From contig CAZGVB010000044.1 of assembly GCA_964528825.1 (NCBI GenBank), positions 1 to 9,934 on the forward strand: a DNA stretch of 9,934 nucleotides. The letters are read 5' to 3'. This DNA comes from RGIG5612 sp964528825 (GTDB taxonomy: Bacteria > Bacillota > Clostridia > Lachnospirales > Lachnospiraceae). Below, piece by piece: positions 1 to 5,820 of this stretch (position 1 is its first letter; each line of letters opens with the position of its first letter). The notes under the pieces were generated by a model, which made no database searches, was not told where the DNA came from, and was given only the letters and a program-made list of their open reading frames with translations. A program made the position numbers and the translations under genes.

Positions 1-80
1 GCATTTGAAAGAGCCTTTACCTTTACCTCACCGCTGTCATATATTTTTGTAACGTCTTTAAATTCTACGAATGCGCTCAT
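1..80 (-). CDS. ABC transporter ATP-binding protein, N-terminus only
   Basis: The gene reads leftward from an ATG at 80-78 and is cut by the window edge after 26 codons. The visible protein starts MSAFVEFKDVTKIYDSG and continues to a KALSN segment. This matches the opening of ABC ATPases of the MacB/LolD/FtsE type: a first beta strand, the 'dVtK.Y' A-loop whose aromatic residue (Tyr14 here) stacks on adenine, and a 'v.AL' segment before the strand leading to Walker A. Walker A, the signature motif and Walker B lie outside the window, so the substrate cannot be told. A weak Shine-Dalgarno (AGGGA on the minus strand, plus-strand 87-91) sits 6 bases before the start. The gene is divergent from the small gene at 461. 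The family call rests only on this short N-terminus. Confidence 0.72.
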   Translation of the reverse strand, partial: MSAFVEFKDVTKIYDSGEVKVKALSN

Positions 81-148
81 TTGATTTCCCTAAGCCTTTA
101 TCCTTGCTGTTTTTCCTGTTCTCTCTGCTCAAACTATGCAATATGCGG

Positions 149-243
149 CAGCCGATATCATGTTGTCTGAATGCTTCAGTCGATATCTTGCTGTCTGTAA
201 TGCCAATATGTCAGCCTGTATCTTGTCATCTGTAACGCCAATA
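149..243. repeat. Three degenerate ~28-35 base direct repeats
   Basis: Units begin at 149, 177 and 212, each with CAG followed by a (C/T)CGATATC- or CCTGTATC-like core, then a TTG..(A/G)TCTG block and AATGC or AACGC. Units one and two agree at about 23 of 26 aligned bases with one gap; units two and three agree at 25 of 32. The unit lengths (28, 35 and 32 bases) are not multiples of three as a set, so these are unlikely to be protein repeats. The units abut with no unique spacers, so this is not a CRISPR array. Function unknown. Confidence 0.55.
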
Positions 244-279
244 CAGCAGACAATACTCCATGATCATCTATTGCGCTCA

Positions 280-292
280 TGATAAGTTATCA
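280..292. promoter_or_regulatory. 13-base perfect palindrome, candidate operator
   Basis: TGATAA-G-TTATCA is a perfect odd palindrome between the divergent genes, with a second palindrome ATGATCAT just upstream at 259-266. The half-site TGATAA resembles the Fur-family 7-1-7 box (TGATAAT-N-ATTATCA), but the spacing is two bases shorter, so I do not assign it to Fur. It could control the leftward ABC gene. It lies about 65 bases upstream of the -35 box of the rightward promoter. Confidence 0.35.
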
Positions 293-357
293 GTGTGAAA
301 AATCAGTTAAAAATAGCCTCAAAATATCGTGTTTTTCGAACATCAAAAAAATAAAAA

Positions 358-386
358 TTGATATGGGGACAAAATTGAGATAGAAT
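358..386 (+). promoter_or_regulatory. Sigma-A type promoter for the 63-residue gene
   Basis: A -35 box TTGATA (358-363), a 17-base spacer and a -10 box TAGAAT (381-386) each match consensus at five of six positions. Transcription would start near 393 and give a leader of about 68 bases. The leader can form a small hairpin (TGCCG 411-415 with CGGCA 423-427). Confidence 0.7.
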
Positions 387-460
387 AGAAAACATATTAA
401 GAGAACACTTTGCCGGGCCTGTCGGCAGATCAAAGATTCTAACAGGCACAGGAGGATGAT

Positions 461-652
461 ATGGCAAATTATAACGAAAAAACAAGAGAACCGAGAAATG
501 TTGAAGAAGCACGCCTTCTTAAGATGATGGGCAATGGATATGTTTCTATGATGACTAAGGAACGCATCGCACTCTATACAGGTCTTACGACACAGCAGGT
601 AGATTCACTTGCACCTGCGAATCTGTCGGCAGATGGAGAATGGGATATTTGA
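461..652 (+). CDS. Small hypothetical protein with helix-turn-helix-like C-terminal half
   Basis: This is a 63-residue protein I cannot assign to a named family. Its reality is supported by a good promoter at 358-386 and an AGGAGG ribosome site at 450-455, five bases before the ATG. The N-terminal part is charged and probably helical (ending MANYNEKTRE...EEARLLKMM). Residues 33-50, TKERIALYTGLTTQQVDS, read like a two-helix unit with a tight Tyr-Thr-Gly-Leu-Thr turn. That pattern resembles the short tail 'IA..TGLs.eeI..L' seen at the ends of some Rpn-type PD-(D/E)XK transposase-family proteins, but no nuclease domain is present. No signal peptide or membrane segment is visible. A DNA-binding or adaptor role is only a guess. 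It stands alone: mntP begins 181 bases downstream with its own promoter. Confidence 0.65.
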   Translation: MANYNEKTREPRNVEEARLLKMMGNGYVSMMTKERIALYTGLTTQQVDSLAPANLSADGEWDI

Positions 653-794
653 TATAGAATATCAATAAATGATGATATTGACGTCGAAGCAAAATTTCAA
701 TCGGCATTGCACGTGCGGGTTTAAAATTGTCTGAAAGAAAGATTTGCGGGCGACTGCACAGCAGTGAAAATATTGCCATATGCTAAATTTAGTA

Positions 795-823
795 TTGAAA
801 AATAACGCGTCATGACGGATAAT
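795..823 (+). promoter_or_regulatory. Candidate mntP promoter unusually close to the start codon
   Basis: TTGAAA (795-800), a 17-base spacer and GATAAT (818-823) each match the sigma-A consensus at five of six positions. Transcription would begin about 829-831, only three to five bases before the ATG at 834. The -10 box lies within a small perfect inverted repeat, CGGAT-AAT-ATCCG (816-828), which could be an operator or chance. Confidence 0.5.
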
Positions 824-833
824 ATCCGCATTT

Positions 834-1412
834 ATGAGAATAGATATTTTATTTATATTTAATAGTATACTTTTCGGTATCGCACTGGCAATGGATGCCT
901 TTTCCGTAGCAGTTGCAAATGCGCTCAAAGAGCAGAAAATGGCGGCATCCAAACGCATATTGATCGCAGGTACGTTTGGATTCTTTCAGACTGCCATGCC
1001 GATGATAGGCTGGATCTGTGTGCATTCCATAGAACAGCTCTTTAATGAGCTGCAAAAGTTTATTCCGTGGATCGCATTGGCATTGCTTTTGTTCCTCGGC
1101 ATAAAAATGATCATAGAGGCTGTGAAGGAAGATGGTGGAGAAAAGGTCGCCGTCGGCTTCGGCGGACTTATATTGCAAGGCATTGCCACATCAATAGATG
1201 CCTTGTCTGTAGGCTTTACCATATCCGATTACAGACTGCCTGAGGCGTTGCTGGAATCCTTTATAATCGGCATCGTGACATTTGCTATATGCATTCTCGG
1301 CATTTTTTTGGGCAACAGGATCGGCAGCTTTTTAAAGAACAAGGCAGGAATACTGGGAGGCATTATTCTCATCGGTATCGGTATAGAGATATTTCTTAAA
1401 GGGATATTATGA
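834..1412 (+). CDS. mntP: Manganese efflux pump MntP
   Basis: MntP exports Mn(II) across the cytoplasmic membrane and protects against manganese excess. The 192-residue product fits the family length and has about six hydrophobic segments arranged as two homologous halves. Each half carries the family's acidic membrane motif: AMDAFSVAVA (Asp21) in the first helix and SIDALSVGFT (Asp122) in the fourth. Further family-like stretches are LGIKMIIEA (88-96) and a C-terminal AGILGGIILIGIGIEI. The start at 834 is needed to include the first membrane helix, but no Shine-Dalgarno precedes it, and no better start lies nearby in frame. The leader shows none of the conserved sequence of the yybP-ykoY manganese riboswitch that often precedes mntP. 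The gene is probably monocistronic, although no hairpin terminator is visible before the tRNA promoter. Confidence 0.92.
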   Translation: MRIDILFIFNSILFGIALAMDAFSVAVANALKEQKMAASKRILIAGTFGFFQTAMPMIGWICVHSIEQLFNELQKFIPWIALALLLFLGIKMIIEAVKEDGGEKVAVGFGGLILQGIATSIDALSVGFTISDYRLPEALLESFIIGIVTFAICILGIFLGNRIGSFLKNKAGILGGIILIGIGIEIFLKGIL

Positions 1413-1471
1413 TTCAAAATGAAATATTATCGTGTTGAAAAATATCTGTCTGATTTCATGGCAAAAAACTG

Positions 1472-1500
1472 TTGACAACAACTTTTTACTGTAGTAAACT
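1472..1500 (+). promoter_or_regulatory. Promoter of tRNA-Gly
   Basis: A perfect -35 box TTGACA (1472-1477), a 17-base spacer and a -10 box TAAACT (1495-1500, four of six) place the start near 1507, about 16 bases before the mature tRNA. Confidence 0.7.
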
Positions 1501-1522
1501 ACGAAACGTTGCAGGGCAACAT

Positions 1523-1595
1523 GCGATAGTAGCGCAGTTGGTAGCGCGCCACCTTGCCAAGGTGGAGGCCGCGGGTTCGAATCCCGTCTATCGCT
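1523..1595 (+). tRNA. tRNA-Gly (anticodon GCC)
   Basis: The 73-base gene folds into a full cloverleaf. The acceptor stem GCGATAG pairs with CTATCGC, the D arm is GCGC/GCGC, the anticodon stem CCACC/GGTGG encloses loop TTGCCAA, and the T arm is GCGGG-TTCGAAT-CCCGT with one G-T pair. Anticodon GCC reads GGC and GGU. The discriminator base is T, as usual for bacterial tRNA-Gly. CCA is not encoded and must be added enzymatically. The gene is single, with its own promoter and a run of T just after it. Confidence 0.97.
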
Positions 1596-1601
1596 TTTTT
1601 T
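1595..1601 (+). terminator. T-tract after tRNA-Gly
   Basis: Seven T residues directly follow the acceptor stem of tRNA-Gly (the first is the discriminator). No separate hairpin is present. The tract probably ends transcription together with the tRNA fold, but this is inferred. Confidence 0.4.
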
Positions 1602-1695
1602 GTACCCAAAATCTGGCATCTGCGAATCTATATCATATCGTTTTTCGACTGGGCACCTGCATATAGACTGGGCTTTCGCCAAAATTCCTCACTCA

Positions 1696-1795
1696 ATATT
1701 GATATTCATTCGTATATCACAAATTCTGCATCATATTGATTTTCATTCATATCTCACATCACAATACTATTGATTTCTTACCGGCATCTCATGTA
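1696..1795. repeat. Degenerate ~36-base tandem repeats
   Basis: Copies at 1696-1721 and 1733-1758 agree at 23 of 26 bases (both start ATATTGAT and end in a TCACA block) with a period of 37. A third, more diverged copy begins near 1767 with TATTGATTTC and ends in CATCTCA. The units are AT-rich and lie between a tRNA and the next promoter. There is no evidence of coding or of an integration site. They are not recognisably related to the repeats at 149-243 beyond similar period and base composition. Confidence 0.5.
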
Positions 1796-1817
1796 TTTTA
1801 TTGACAGCGATCTGTAT

Positions 1818-1833
1818 GTTCTGCATGCAGAAC
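1818..1833. promoter_or_regulatory. Perfect 16-base palindrome
   Basis: GTTCTGCATGCAGAAC is its own reverse complement over all 16 bases. It is not followed by a T-run, so it is not an intrinsic terminator. It lies about 37 bases upstream of the -35 box of the nitrilase-family gene and could be a regulator site. It does not match the Gram-positive LexA box, whose halves are in the opposite order (GAAC-N4-GTTC). Confidence 0.4.
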
Positions 1834-1869
1834 GTCTTTAAAGGTGATAGGCAGATTCGGCCCGCCATC

Positions 1870-1897
1870 TTGACATTACTTTTTATGTCATAATAAT
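1870..1897 (+). promoter_or_regulatory. Promoter with overlapping inverted repeat
   Basis: TTGACA (1870-1875) is a perfect -35 box. AATAAT (1892-1897) matches the -10 consensus at five of six with a 16-base spacer, giving a start near 1904. A 6-8-6 inverted repeat, TGACAT (1871-1876) and ATGTCA (1885-1890), covers the -35 box and most of the spacer, where a repressor would block polymerase. The regulator is unknown. Confidence 0.6.
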
Positions 1898-1928
1898 ACA
1901 GAAAAAAAGAACGGCAAGGAAGGTATAT

Positions 1929-2726
1929 ATGAATTTCAAGACTGCGATCGCTCAAACGGAACTGTGCGAAAATATAGAGCAAAATATAAAAAAGGCTGCG
2001 AAAATGTCCGAGTACGCGGCCATGCAAGGTGCATCCGTGATTGTCTTTCCGGAGGTGTTTCTTTCATCCTTTCCCGCGGATACGTCAAATGAAAGACGAC
2101 TTGAGGCTGCAAGGAAATGTGCGGCAGATGCTGTAAAGAGCATGCAAAAAATCGCAAAGGACAATAAGATATGGCTGATATTCGGTATGTATGAACCGGC
2201 AGATGAAACAAAAAACTACAACACGACTGTTGTGATAAATGATAAAGGGAATATTGAGGCAAGATACAGAAAGACACATTTGTATGACGCTTTTTCATAT
2301 AAGGAGTCAGACAATATAGTGCCGGGCAGATCGCTTTTCACCCCTTTGGATACTCCCTTCGCGCGAATAGGAATTATGGTCTGCTATGAAGTAAGATTTC
2401 CGGAGATAGCAAGATATGAGGCACTTAATGGCTGCGATATCATTTTTATGCCCACCGCATGGTTTGAAGGCAAAGGAAAAAAAGAACAGCTTGAGCTGCT
2501 TACAAGATGCAGGGCACTTGAGAATACAGTTTTTGTCGCTATGAGCGATATATGCAAGGGCGGCAGGAGCGGTATGAGCATGATCGTAGATCCGCTTGGA
2601 AATGTTTTGGCTTCGGCCGGTGAAGAGGAATGTGTGGTCATAGCCGATATTGATACTGATATCATAAAAAAAGTGAGGAAAACGCTGCCTGTACTCGAAA
2701 ATATCAGACCGGAATTGTACAAATAA
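1929..2726 (+). CDS. Carbon-nitrogen hydrolase, nitrilase superfamily
   Basis: This is a 265-residue cytosolic enzyme of the nitrilase/amidase superfamily, which hydrolyses non-peptide C-N bonds through a cysteine thioester. The Glu-Lys-Cys triad is complete: Glu42 in VFPEVFL, Lys115 in RYRKTHLYD and Cys152 in GIMVCYEVRFPE. The late motif LLTRCRALENTVFV (190-203) and the DPLGNVLA segment (221-228) are also typical. Length is normal for the single-domain branch that includes omega-amidase (Nit2) and Nit1-like deaminated-glutathione amidase. The 'CYEVRFPE' form resembles the Nit/omega-amidase branch more than aliphatic nitrilases, but the substrate is not certain. A GGAAGG site (1917-1922) lies just ahead of the ATG. 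The gene has its own promoter and no operon partner that would name its substrate; the next gene is a phosphate transporter with a separate promoter. Confidence 0.9.
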   Translation: MNFKTAIAQTELCENIEQNIKKAAKMSEYAAMQGASVIVFPEVFLSSFPADTSNERRLEAARKCAADAVKSMQKIAKDNKIWLIFGMYEPADETKNYNTTVVINDKGNIEARYRKTHLYDAFSYKESDNIVPGRSLFTPLDTPFARIGIMVCYEVRFPEIARYEALNGCDIIFMPTAWFEGKGKKEQLELLTRCRALENTVFVAMSDICKGGRSGMSMIVDPLGNVLASAGEEECVVIADIDTDIIKKVRKTLPVLENIRPELYK

Positions 2727-2786
2727 TACATATACGCAACATATTGTATATAAACGTGCAAATTTAAGTATATTTTGGAAAAAGTA

Positions 2787-2795
2787 TGATATAAT
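2787..2795 (+). promoter_or_regulatory. Extended -10 promoter for leader ORF and phosphate transporter
   Basis: TGATATAAT contains a perfect TATAAT (2790-2795) preceded by the TG of an extended -10 box. No good -35 box lies at the right distance, as is common for extended -10 promoters. The start would be near 2802, giving a leader of about 137 bases before the transporter. Confidence 0.6.
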
Positions 2796-2849
2796 GCAGC
2801 ATGATCTCTGCAATATTTGTAAGACAATATCCTGCGGAGGACTTGATAA

Positions 2850-2936
2850 ATGAATCGGGACATAACAGGTCGATCCTTTAAGATAACAGATCGGTCGAAG
2901 ATCCGCTCTCTAACAGAGACGGAAAGGGTATCATAG
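2850..2936 (+). CDS. 28-codon leader ORF before the phosphate transporter
   Basis: An ATG at 2850 opens a 28-residue frame ending in TAG at 2934-2936, two bases before the transporter ATG at 2939. It has a much better ribosome site (GCGGAGG 2834-2840, nine bases from its ATG) than the transporter (AAAGGG 2923-2928). The peptide is basic and polar, rich in Arg, Ser, Thr and Lys, with no membrane segment. Its five Arg codons are CGG, CGA, CGG, CGC and AGG, whereas the neighbouring genes mostly use AGA. A hairpin (CCG-C-TCTCT-AAC-AGAGA-CGG, 2903-2922) lies in its 3' part directly before the transporter's weak ribosome site. I infer translational coupling or a regulatory leader peptide, but an accidental short frame cannot be excluded. 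Confidence 0.45.
   Translation: MNRDITGRSFKITDRSKIRSLTETERVS
2903..2922 (+). promoter_or_regulatory. Hairpin next to the transporter ribosome site
   Basis: TCTCT (2907-2911) pairs with AGAGA (2915-2919) around loop AAC. The stem extends by CCG (2903-2905) with CGG (2920-2922) across a single bulged C. It ends one base before AAAGGG (2923-2928). A ribosome translating the leader ORF would open it, so it could couple the two starts. Confidence 0.4.
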
Positions 2937-2938
2937 CT

Positions 2939-4699
2939 ATGGGTTTTTCTGACATTATAGTTCTTTTGGGCGGTATCGCCCTTTTCCTGTTTGGCATGTC
3001 TGTCATGGGAGAAAGCCTGAAAAAAGTCGCAGGAAACAAGCTTGAGGTTATATTATATAAGCTTTCCAGCAATTCCATCAAAGGCATTCTTCTCGGAACG
3101 GGAGTTACGGCGGTCATACAATCCTCATCGGCAACGTCGGTCATGGTAGTAGGATTTGTAAATTCCGGTATGATGAAGGTGCGGCAGGCTATCGGTATTA
3201 TCATGGGTGCTATACTCGGCACCAGTGTAACAGGATGGATACTTTGCTTAAACAGTATAGACGGAAGCGGTTCGAGCATGGCCTCTATACTCTCAACCTC
3301 CACACTAACGGGAATTTTTGCGATCATCGGTATCATTATGAGGATGTTCAGCAAAAAAGCTGTTATCAAAAATACCGGTGAGATACTTCTGGGATTTGCG
3401 ATATTGATGTACGGAATGTCGGCAATGTCCTCCTCGGTTGCACCCCTAAAGGAGAGCCCTGAATTTATAGATTTTCTGACTCACTTTTCCAATCCATTTT
3501 TGGGTATTCTTGTGGGACTTGCATTTACGGCGGTTTTGCAAAGTGCAAGCGCTACGGTCGGTATCCTTCAGGCACTTGCCGTTACGGGAGCTATTTCCTT
3601 TGATATCGCGCTGCCGCTTATTATGGGCATAGGCATAGGTGCATCGGTTCCGGTGCTTTTAAGCGCACTTGGGGCATCTGTAAACGGAAAAAGGACAGCA
3701 TTTACATATCTATTTATCGATCTTTTCGGTGCCATTATTGTCGGCATCATCTTTTATGCATTGAATGCGATTTTTTCATTTGATTTTATGACGCGTGAGA
3801 TGACTATGGTATCTATCGCACTTGTAAATACCGCATTCAGATTTGCTACACTCATATTACTGTCGCCATTGATACCATTGCTCGAAAAATTGGTCTGCAG
3901 GATGTTCCCCGAAACAAAGGATTCTCTTGCCGAGCAGCAGGATTTTGACAGGCTTGAGCCGAGATTTTATGAGCATCCCGCATTGGCTGTCGAACAGAGC
4001 AGACTCGTTATCAATTCTATGGCCGAAAAGACACGTCAGGACATTATCGAAGCTATAGATCTCAGGGCGTCTTTTGACAAAAAGAGGATACAGGAGGTTT
4101 TCGCACTTGAGGAGACTATCGACAGATATGAAGATAAAATAGGCAATTATCTTGTCAAGCTGACAAGGAAGGAGCTCAGTACTAAGCTTGCCAATGAGGT
4201 CGGGCGTGCTCTTCAGGTTCTGTCGGATTTTGAGAGAATATCCGATCATGCAAGAAATATAGGTGAGGCTGACGAAGAGATATATGAAAAGAAGTTGATC
4301 TTTTCGGCTGAGGCAGAGCAGGAAATATTAACGCTCGAGAGGGCGGTCAGGGATATCGTTAATATATCGATCGACTGTTTCATAAGCGGCAATACGGAAG
4401 AAACAAAACAGATCGAACCATTGGAAGAGGTCATAGACGAGCTTTGCGATGAGATGAAGAAAAAACATGTTGACAGACTGCAGGACAGTACATGTACTCT
4501 TAAGCAGGGCTTCGTTTTTACCGATCTTATCACCAATTATGAAAGAGTTGCCGATCACTGCAGCAATATCGGCTTTGCGATAGTTCAATCCGAGCTTGGC
4601 GAGGTAAATGCGCATGAATATCTTGATGCACTTAAGCTTACAAAAAGTGAGGATTTTCAGAAATATTATAATGAATATAAAGAATGCTATAAGCTATGA
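2939..4699 (+). CDS. Na+/phosphate cotransporter with C-terminal PhoU-like domain
   Basis: This inner-membrane carrier of the Na/Pi cotransporter (NptA/type II) family probably takes up inorganic phosphate with sodium. The first ~330 of 586 residues are hydrophobic and contain the family's two inverted halves. Each half has the glutamine-serine signature: QSSSAT at 61-66 within GTGVTAVIQSSSATSVMVVG, and QSASAT at 201-206 within AFTAVLQSASATVGIL. The remaining ~240 residues are charged and helical, with repeated 'E...R..DH..NIG/A' patterns (FERISDHARNIGEA, NYERVADHCSNIGFA) typical of PhoU-like domains. This architecture is common in Firmicutes. The start is fixed by the conserved opening GGIALFLFGMSVMGESL; the frame has a stop at 2879-2881 and no earlier start codon. 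Its own ribosome site is weak and follows a leader ORF. Some family members have been proposed to move other anions, so phosphate is inferred. Confidence 0.9.
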   Translation: MGFSDIIVLLGGIALFLFGMSVMGESLKKVAGNKLEVILYKLSSNSIKGILLGTGVTAVIQSSSATSVMVVGFVNSGMMKVRQAIGIIMGAILGTSVTGWILCLNSIDGSGSSMASILSTSTLTGIFAIIGIIMRMFSKKAVIKNTGEILLGFAILMYGMSAMSSSVAPLKESPEFIDFLTHFSNPFLGILVGLAFTAVLQSASATVGILQALAVTGAISFDIALPLIMGIGIGASVPVLLSALGASVNGKRTAFTYLFIDLFGAIIVGIIFYALNAIFSFDFMTREMTMVSIALVNTAFRFATLILLSPLIPLLEKLVCRMFPETKDSLAEQQDFDRLEPRFYEHPALAVEQSRLVINSMAEKTRQDIIEAIDLRASFDKKRIQEVFALEETIDRYEDKIGNYLVKLTRKELSTKLANEVGRALQVLSDFERISDHARNIGEADEEIYEKKLIFSAEAEQEILTLERAVRDIVNISIDCFISGNTEETKQIEPLEEVIDELCDEMKKKHVDRLQDSTCTLKQGFVFTDLITNYERVADHCSNIGFAIVQSELGEVNAHEYLDALKLTKSEDFQKYYNEYKECYKL

Positions 4700-4756
4700 C
4701 CGTGATAGCTGCTTTATATTCGTATTTGCAAAGTAATATATACCGGGGAGTAATAA

Positions 4757-5209
4757 ATGAAATGTCCTTTTTGCGGATGCCTTGATACAAAGGTTTCCGA
4801 TTCAAGACCAAATGATTCTAATACTGCTATCAGGCGCAGGAGAGAATGTCTTAATTGCAAGCGTCGTTTTACAACATATGAAAAACTTGAAACAGTCCCT
4901 CTTATTGTTATAAAGAAGGATAATAATCGTGAGCCATATGACAGGACAAAGATACAGGACGGTATATTAAGAGCATGCTATAAAAGACCGGTTTCCGCCG
5001 AAAGAATAGAAAGTCTTGTGGATGATATTGAAAATGAGATCTTCAATCTGGGGACGCCTGAGGTGACCAGCAAAGCCATAGGAGAGATCGTGATGGACAA
5101 GATAAAATCCGTGGATCAAGTGGCATATGTACGATTTGCCTCCGTCTATAGGGAGTTCAAGGACGTAAATACATTCATCGATGAGATAAAAAAGCTTACC
5201 AGGGGATAA
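4757..5209 (+). CDS. nrdR: Transcriptional repressor NrdR
   Basis: NrdR is the ATP/dATP-sensing repressor of ribonucleotide reductase genes. The 150-residue product matches the family length. It begins with a zinc ribbon carrying four cysteines (Cys3, Cys6, Cys31, Cys34) in the pattern MKCPFCG and ECLNCKRRFTTYE, with the Arg-rich segment IRRRREC between them. An ATP-cone domain follows (about 46-136), starting PLIVIKKDNNREPYDRTKI and including RKA-like nucleotide-binding basic residues. A GGGGAG site lies six bases before the ATG. yqeG follows after two bases, so the two are almost certainly co-transcribed. I saw no NrdR box upstream of the gene, and no nrd gene is in the window; its targets lie elsewhere. 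Confidence 0.96.
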   Translation: MKCPFCGCLDTKVSDSRPNDSNTAIRRRRECLNCKRRFTTYEKLETVPLIVIKKDNNREPYDRTKIQDGILRACYKRPVSAERIESLVDDIENEIFNLGTPEVTSKAIGEIVMDKIKSVDQVAYVRFASVYREFKDVNTFIDEIKKLTRG

Positions 5210-5211
5210 GT

Positions 5212-5748
5212 ATGTTCAAACAGTTCTATCCGGATGTACGATATGATTCTGTATATGAGATCGATTTTGAAAAATATTATGAGATCGGATACAGGGCATT
5301 ATTATTTGATATTGATAATACTCTTGTGGAACATGATGCTAAGGCTGATGAGCGTTCTGCTGCGCTTATCGGCAGACTGCACGATATCGGCTTTAAGACA
5401 TGTCTTATCTCCAACAATGACGATGGGCGGGTCGCCCCTTTTGCAAAGGCAGTGGGCTCGGGATATATATGCAATGCCGCAAAGCCCGATACATCCGGCA
5501 TAAAAAGAGCACTTGATATGCTGAATGTTTCGAAGGATCAGGCAATGATGATAGGAGACCAGCTCTTTACTGATATGTGGAGCGCTAAAAGAGCCGGGAT
5601 ATTTGCATTATGTACGAAAAGAATAGCAAAGGATCCGATATTCTATATACGTCTGAAAAGATTAGGTGAGGGGATAGTCCTGTTTTTTTACAATTTTTAT
5701 AAACTTAGGCACCATAGTGAAATGTATCTGATAGAGAAAAAAGATTGA
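5212..5748 (+). CDS. yqeG: YqeG-family HAD-superfamily (IIIA) phosphatase
   Basis: This is a cytosolic haloacid-dehalogenase-type phosphatase of 178 residues with all four motifs. Motif I is LLFDIDNTLVE (nucleophile Asp33, acid/base Asp35). Motif II is CLISNN (Ser68). Motif III is the lysine in NAAKPDTSGIKRAL (Lys91). Motif IV is IGDQLFTDMWSAKRAG (Asp116 and Asp121). The short cap-less layout and the N-terminal YPDVRYDSVYEIDFE segment fit YqeG (subfamily IIIA, related to mitochondrial PGP phosphatase Gep4/PTPMT-like activity). The bacterial substrate is not settled from sequence. The ATG follows the nrdR stop by two bases, with its AGGGG ribosome site inside the end of nrdR. In Firmicutes yqeG often lies near shikimate-pathway and efp genes, as here. 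Confidence 0.93.
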   Translation: MFKQFYPDVRYDSVYEIDFEKYYEIGYRALLFDIDNTLVEHDAKADERSAALIGRLHDIGFKTCLISNNDDGRVAPFAKAVGSGYICNAAKPDTSGIKRALDMLNVSKDQAMMIGDQLFTDMWSAKRAGIFALCTKRIAKDPIFYIRLKRLGEGIVLFFYNFYKLRHHSEMYLIEKKD

Positions 5749-5791
5749 ACTGAGAGATGTTGATCGATCACTGCAATATTCCAAACAAATA

Positions 5792-5820
5792 TTTACAAAA
5801 TGAAGAACATCTGATGTAAT
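5792..5820 (+). promoter_or_regulatory. Candidate promoter for the aroD fusion gene
   Basis: TTTACA (5792-5797), a 17-base spacer and TGTAAT (5815-5820) each match consensus at five of six, with a predicted start near 5827. This places the ribosome site (GGAGGT 5855-5860) and the ATG at 5868 in a normal ~40-base leader. It overlaps the 3' arm of a long inverted repeat, AGATGTT (5755-5761) with AACATCT (5806-5812). Confidence 0.55.

Larger units (their letters stand above)
81..460. other. Divergent intergenic region between ABC ATPase and small gene
   Basis: This 380-base stretch has no convincing coding frame. It holds three degenerate direct repeats (149-243), an 8-base palindrome ATGATCAT (259-266), a 13-base palindrome TGATAAGTTATCA (280-292) and a clear rightward promoter (358-386). 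I could not find a convincing leftward promoter for the ABC gene, although one must lie here if that gene is the first of its operon. Confidence 0.6.
1602..1928. other. Gene-free region upstream of the nitrilase-family gene
   Basis: No credible gene lies in this 327-base stretch. It contains a short direct repeat GACTGGGC (1647-1654 and 1666-1673), a set of ~36-base tandem repeats (1696-1795), a perfect 16-base palindrome (1818-1833), and the promoter with an overlapping inverted repeat (1870-1897) that serves the downstream gene. Confidence 0.6.

Noticed and set aside
149..243. CRISPR array
   Set aside because: The repeats are degenerate, abut one another without unique spacers, and no cas gene is present.
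653..833. Manganese (yybP-ykoY) riboswitch before mntP
   Set aside because: I looked for the conserved GGGGAGUAGC-like and CCCGGGCAACCC-like blocks and found neither. Only small local hairpins (for example 753-765) are present.
662..958. 98-codon minus-strand frame overlapping the mntP start
   Set aside because: No ribosome site, composition unlike a protein of this genome, and it overlaps the conserved mntP frame.
1523..1795. tRNA-Gly as an integration site for a mobile element
   Set aside because: No integrase, no duplicated 3' end of the tRNA and no phage or plasmid genes were seen downstream.
2727..2786. Intrinsic terminator after the nitrilase-family gene
   Set aside because: Only an AT-rich imperfect inverted repeat is present, with no T-run after it.
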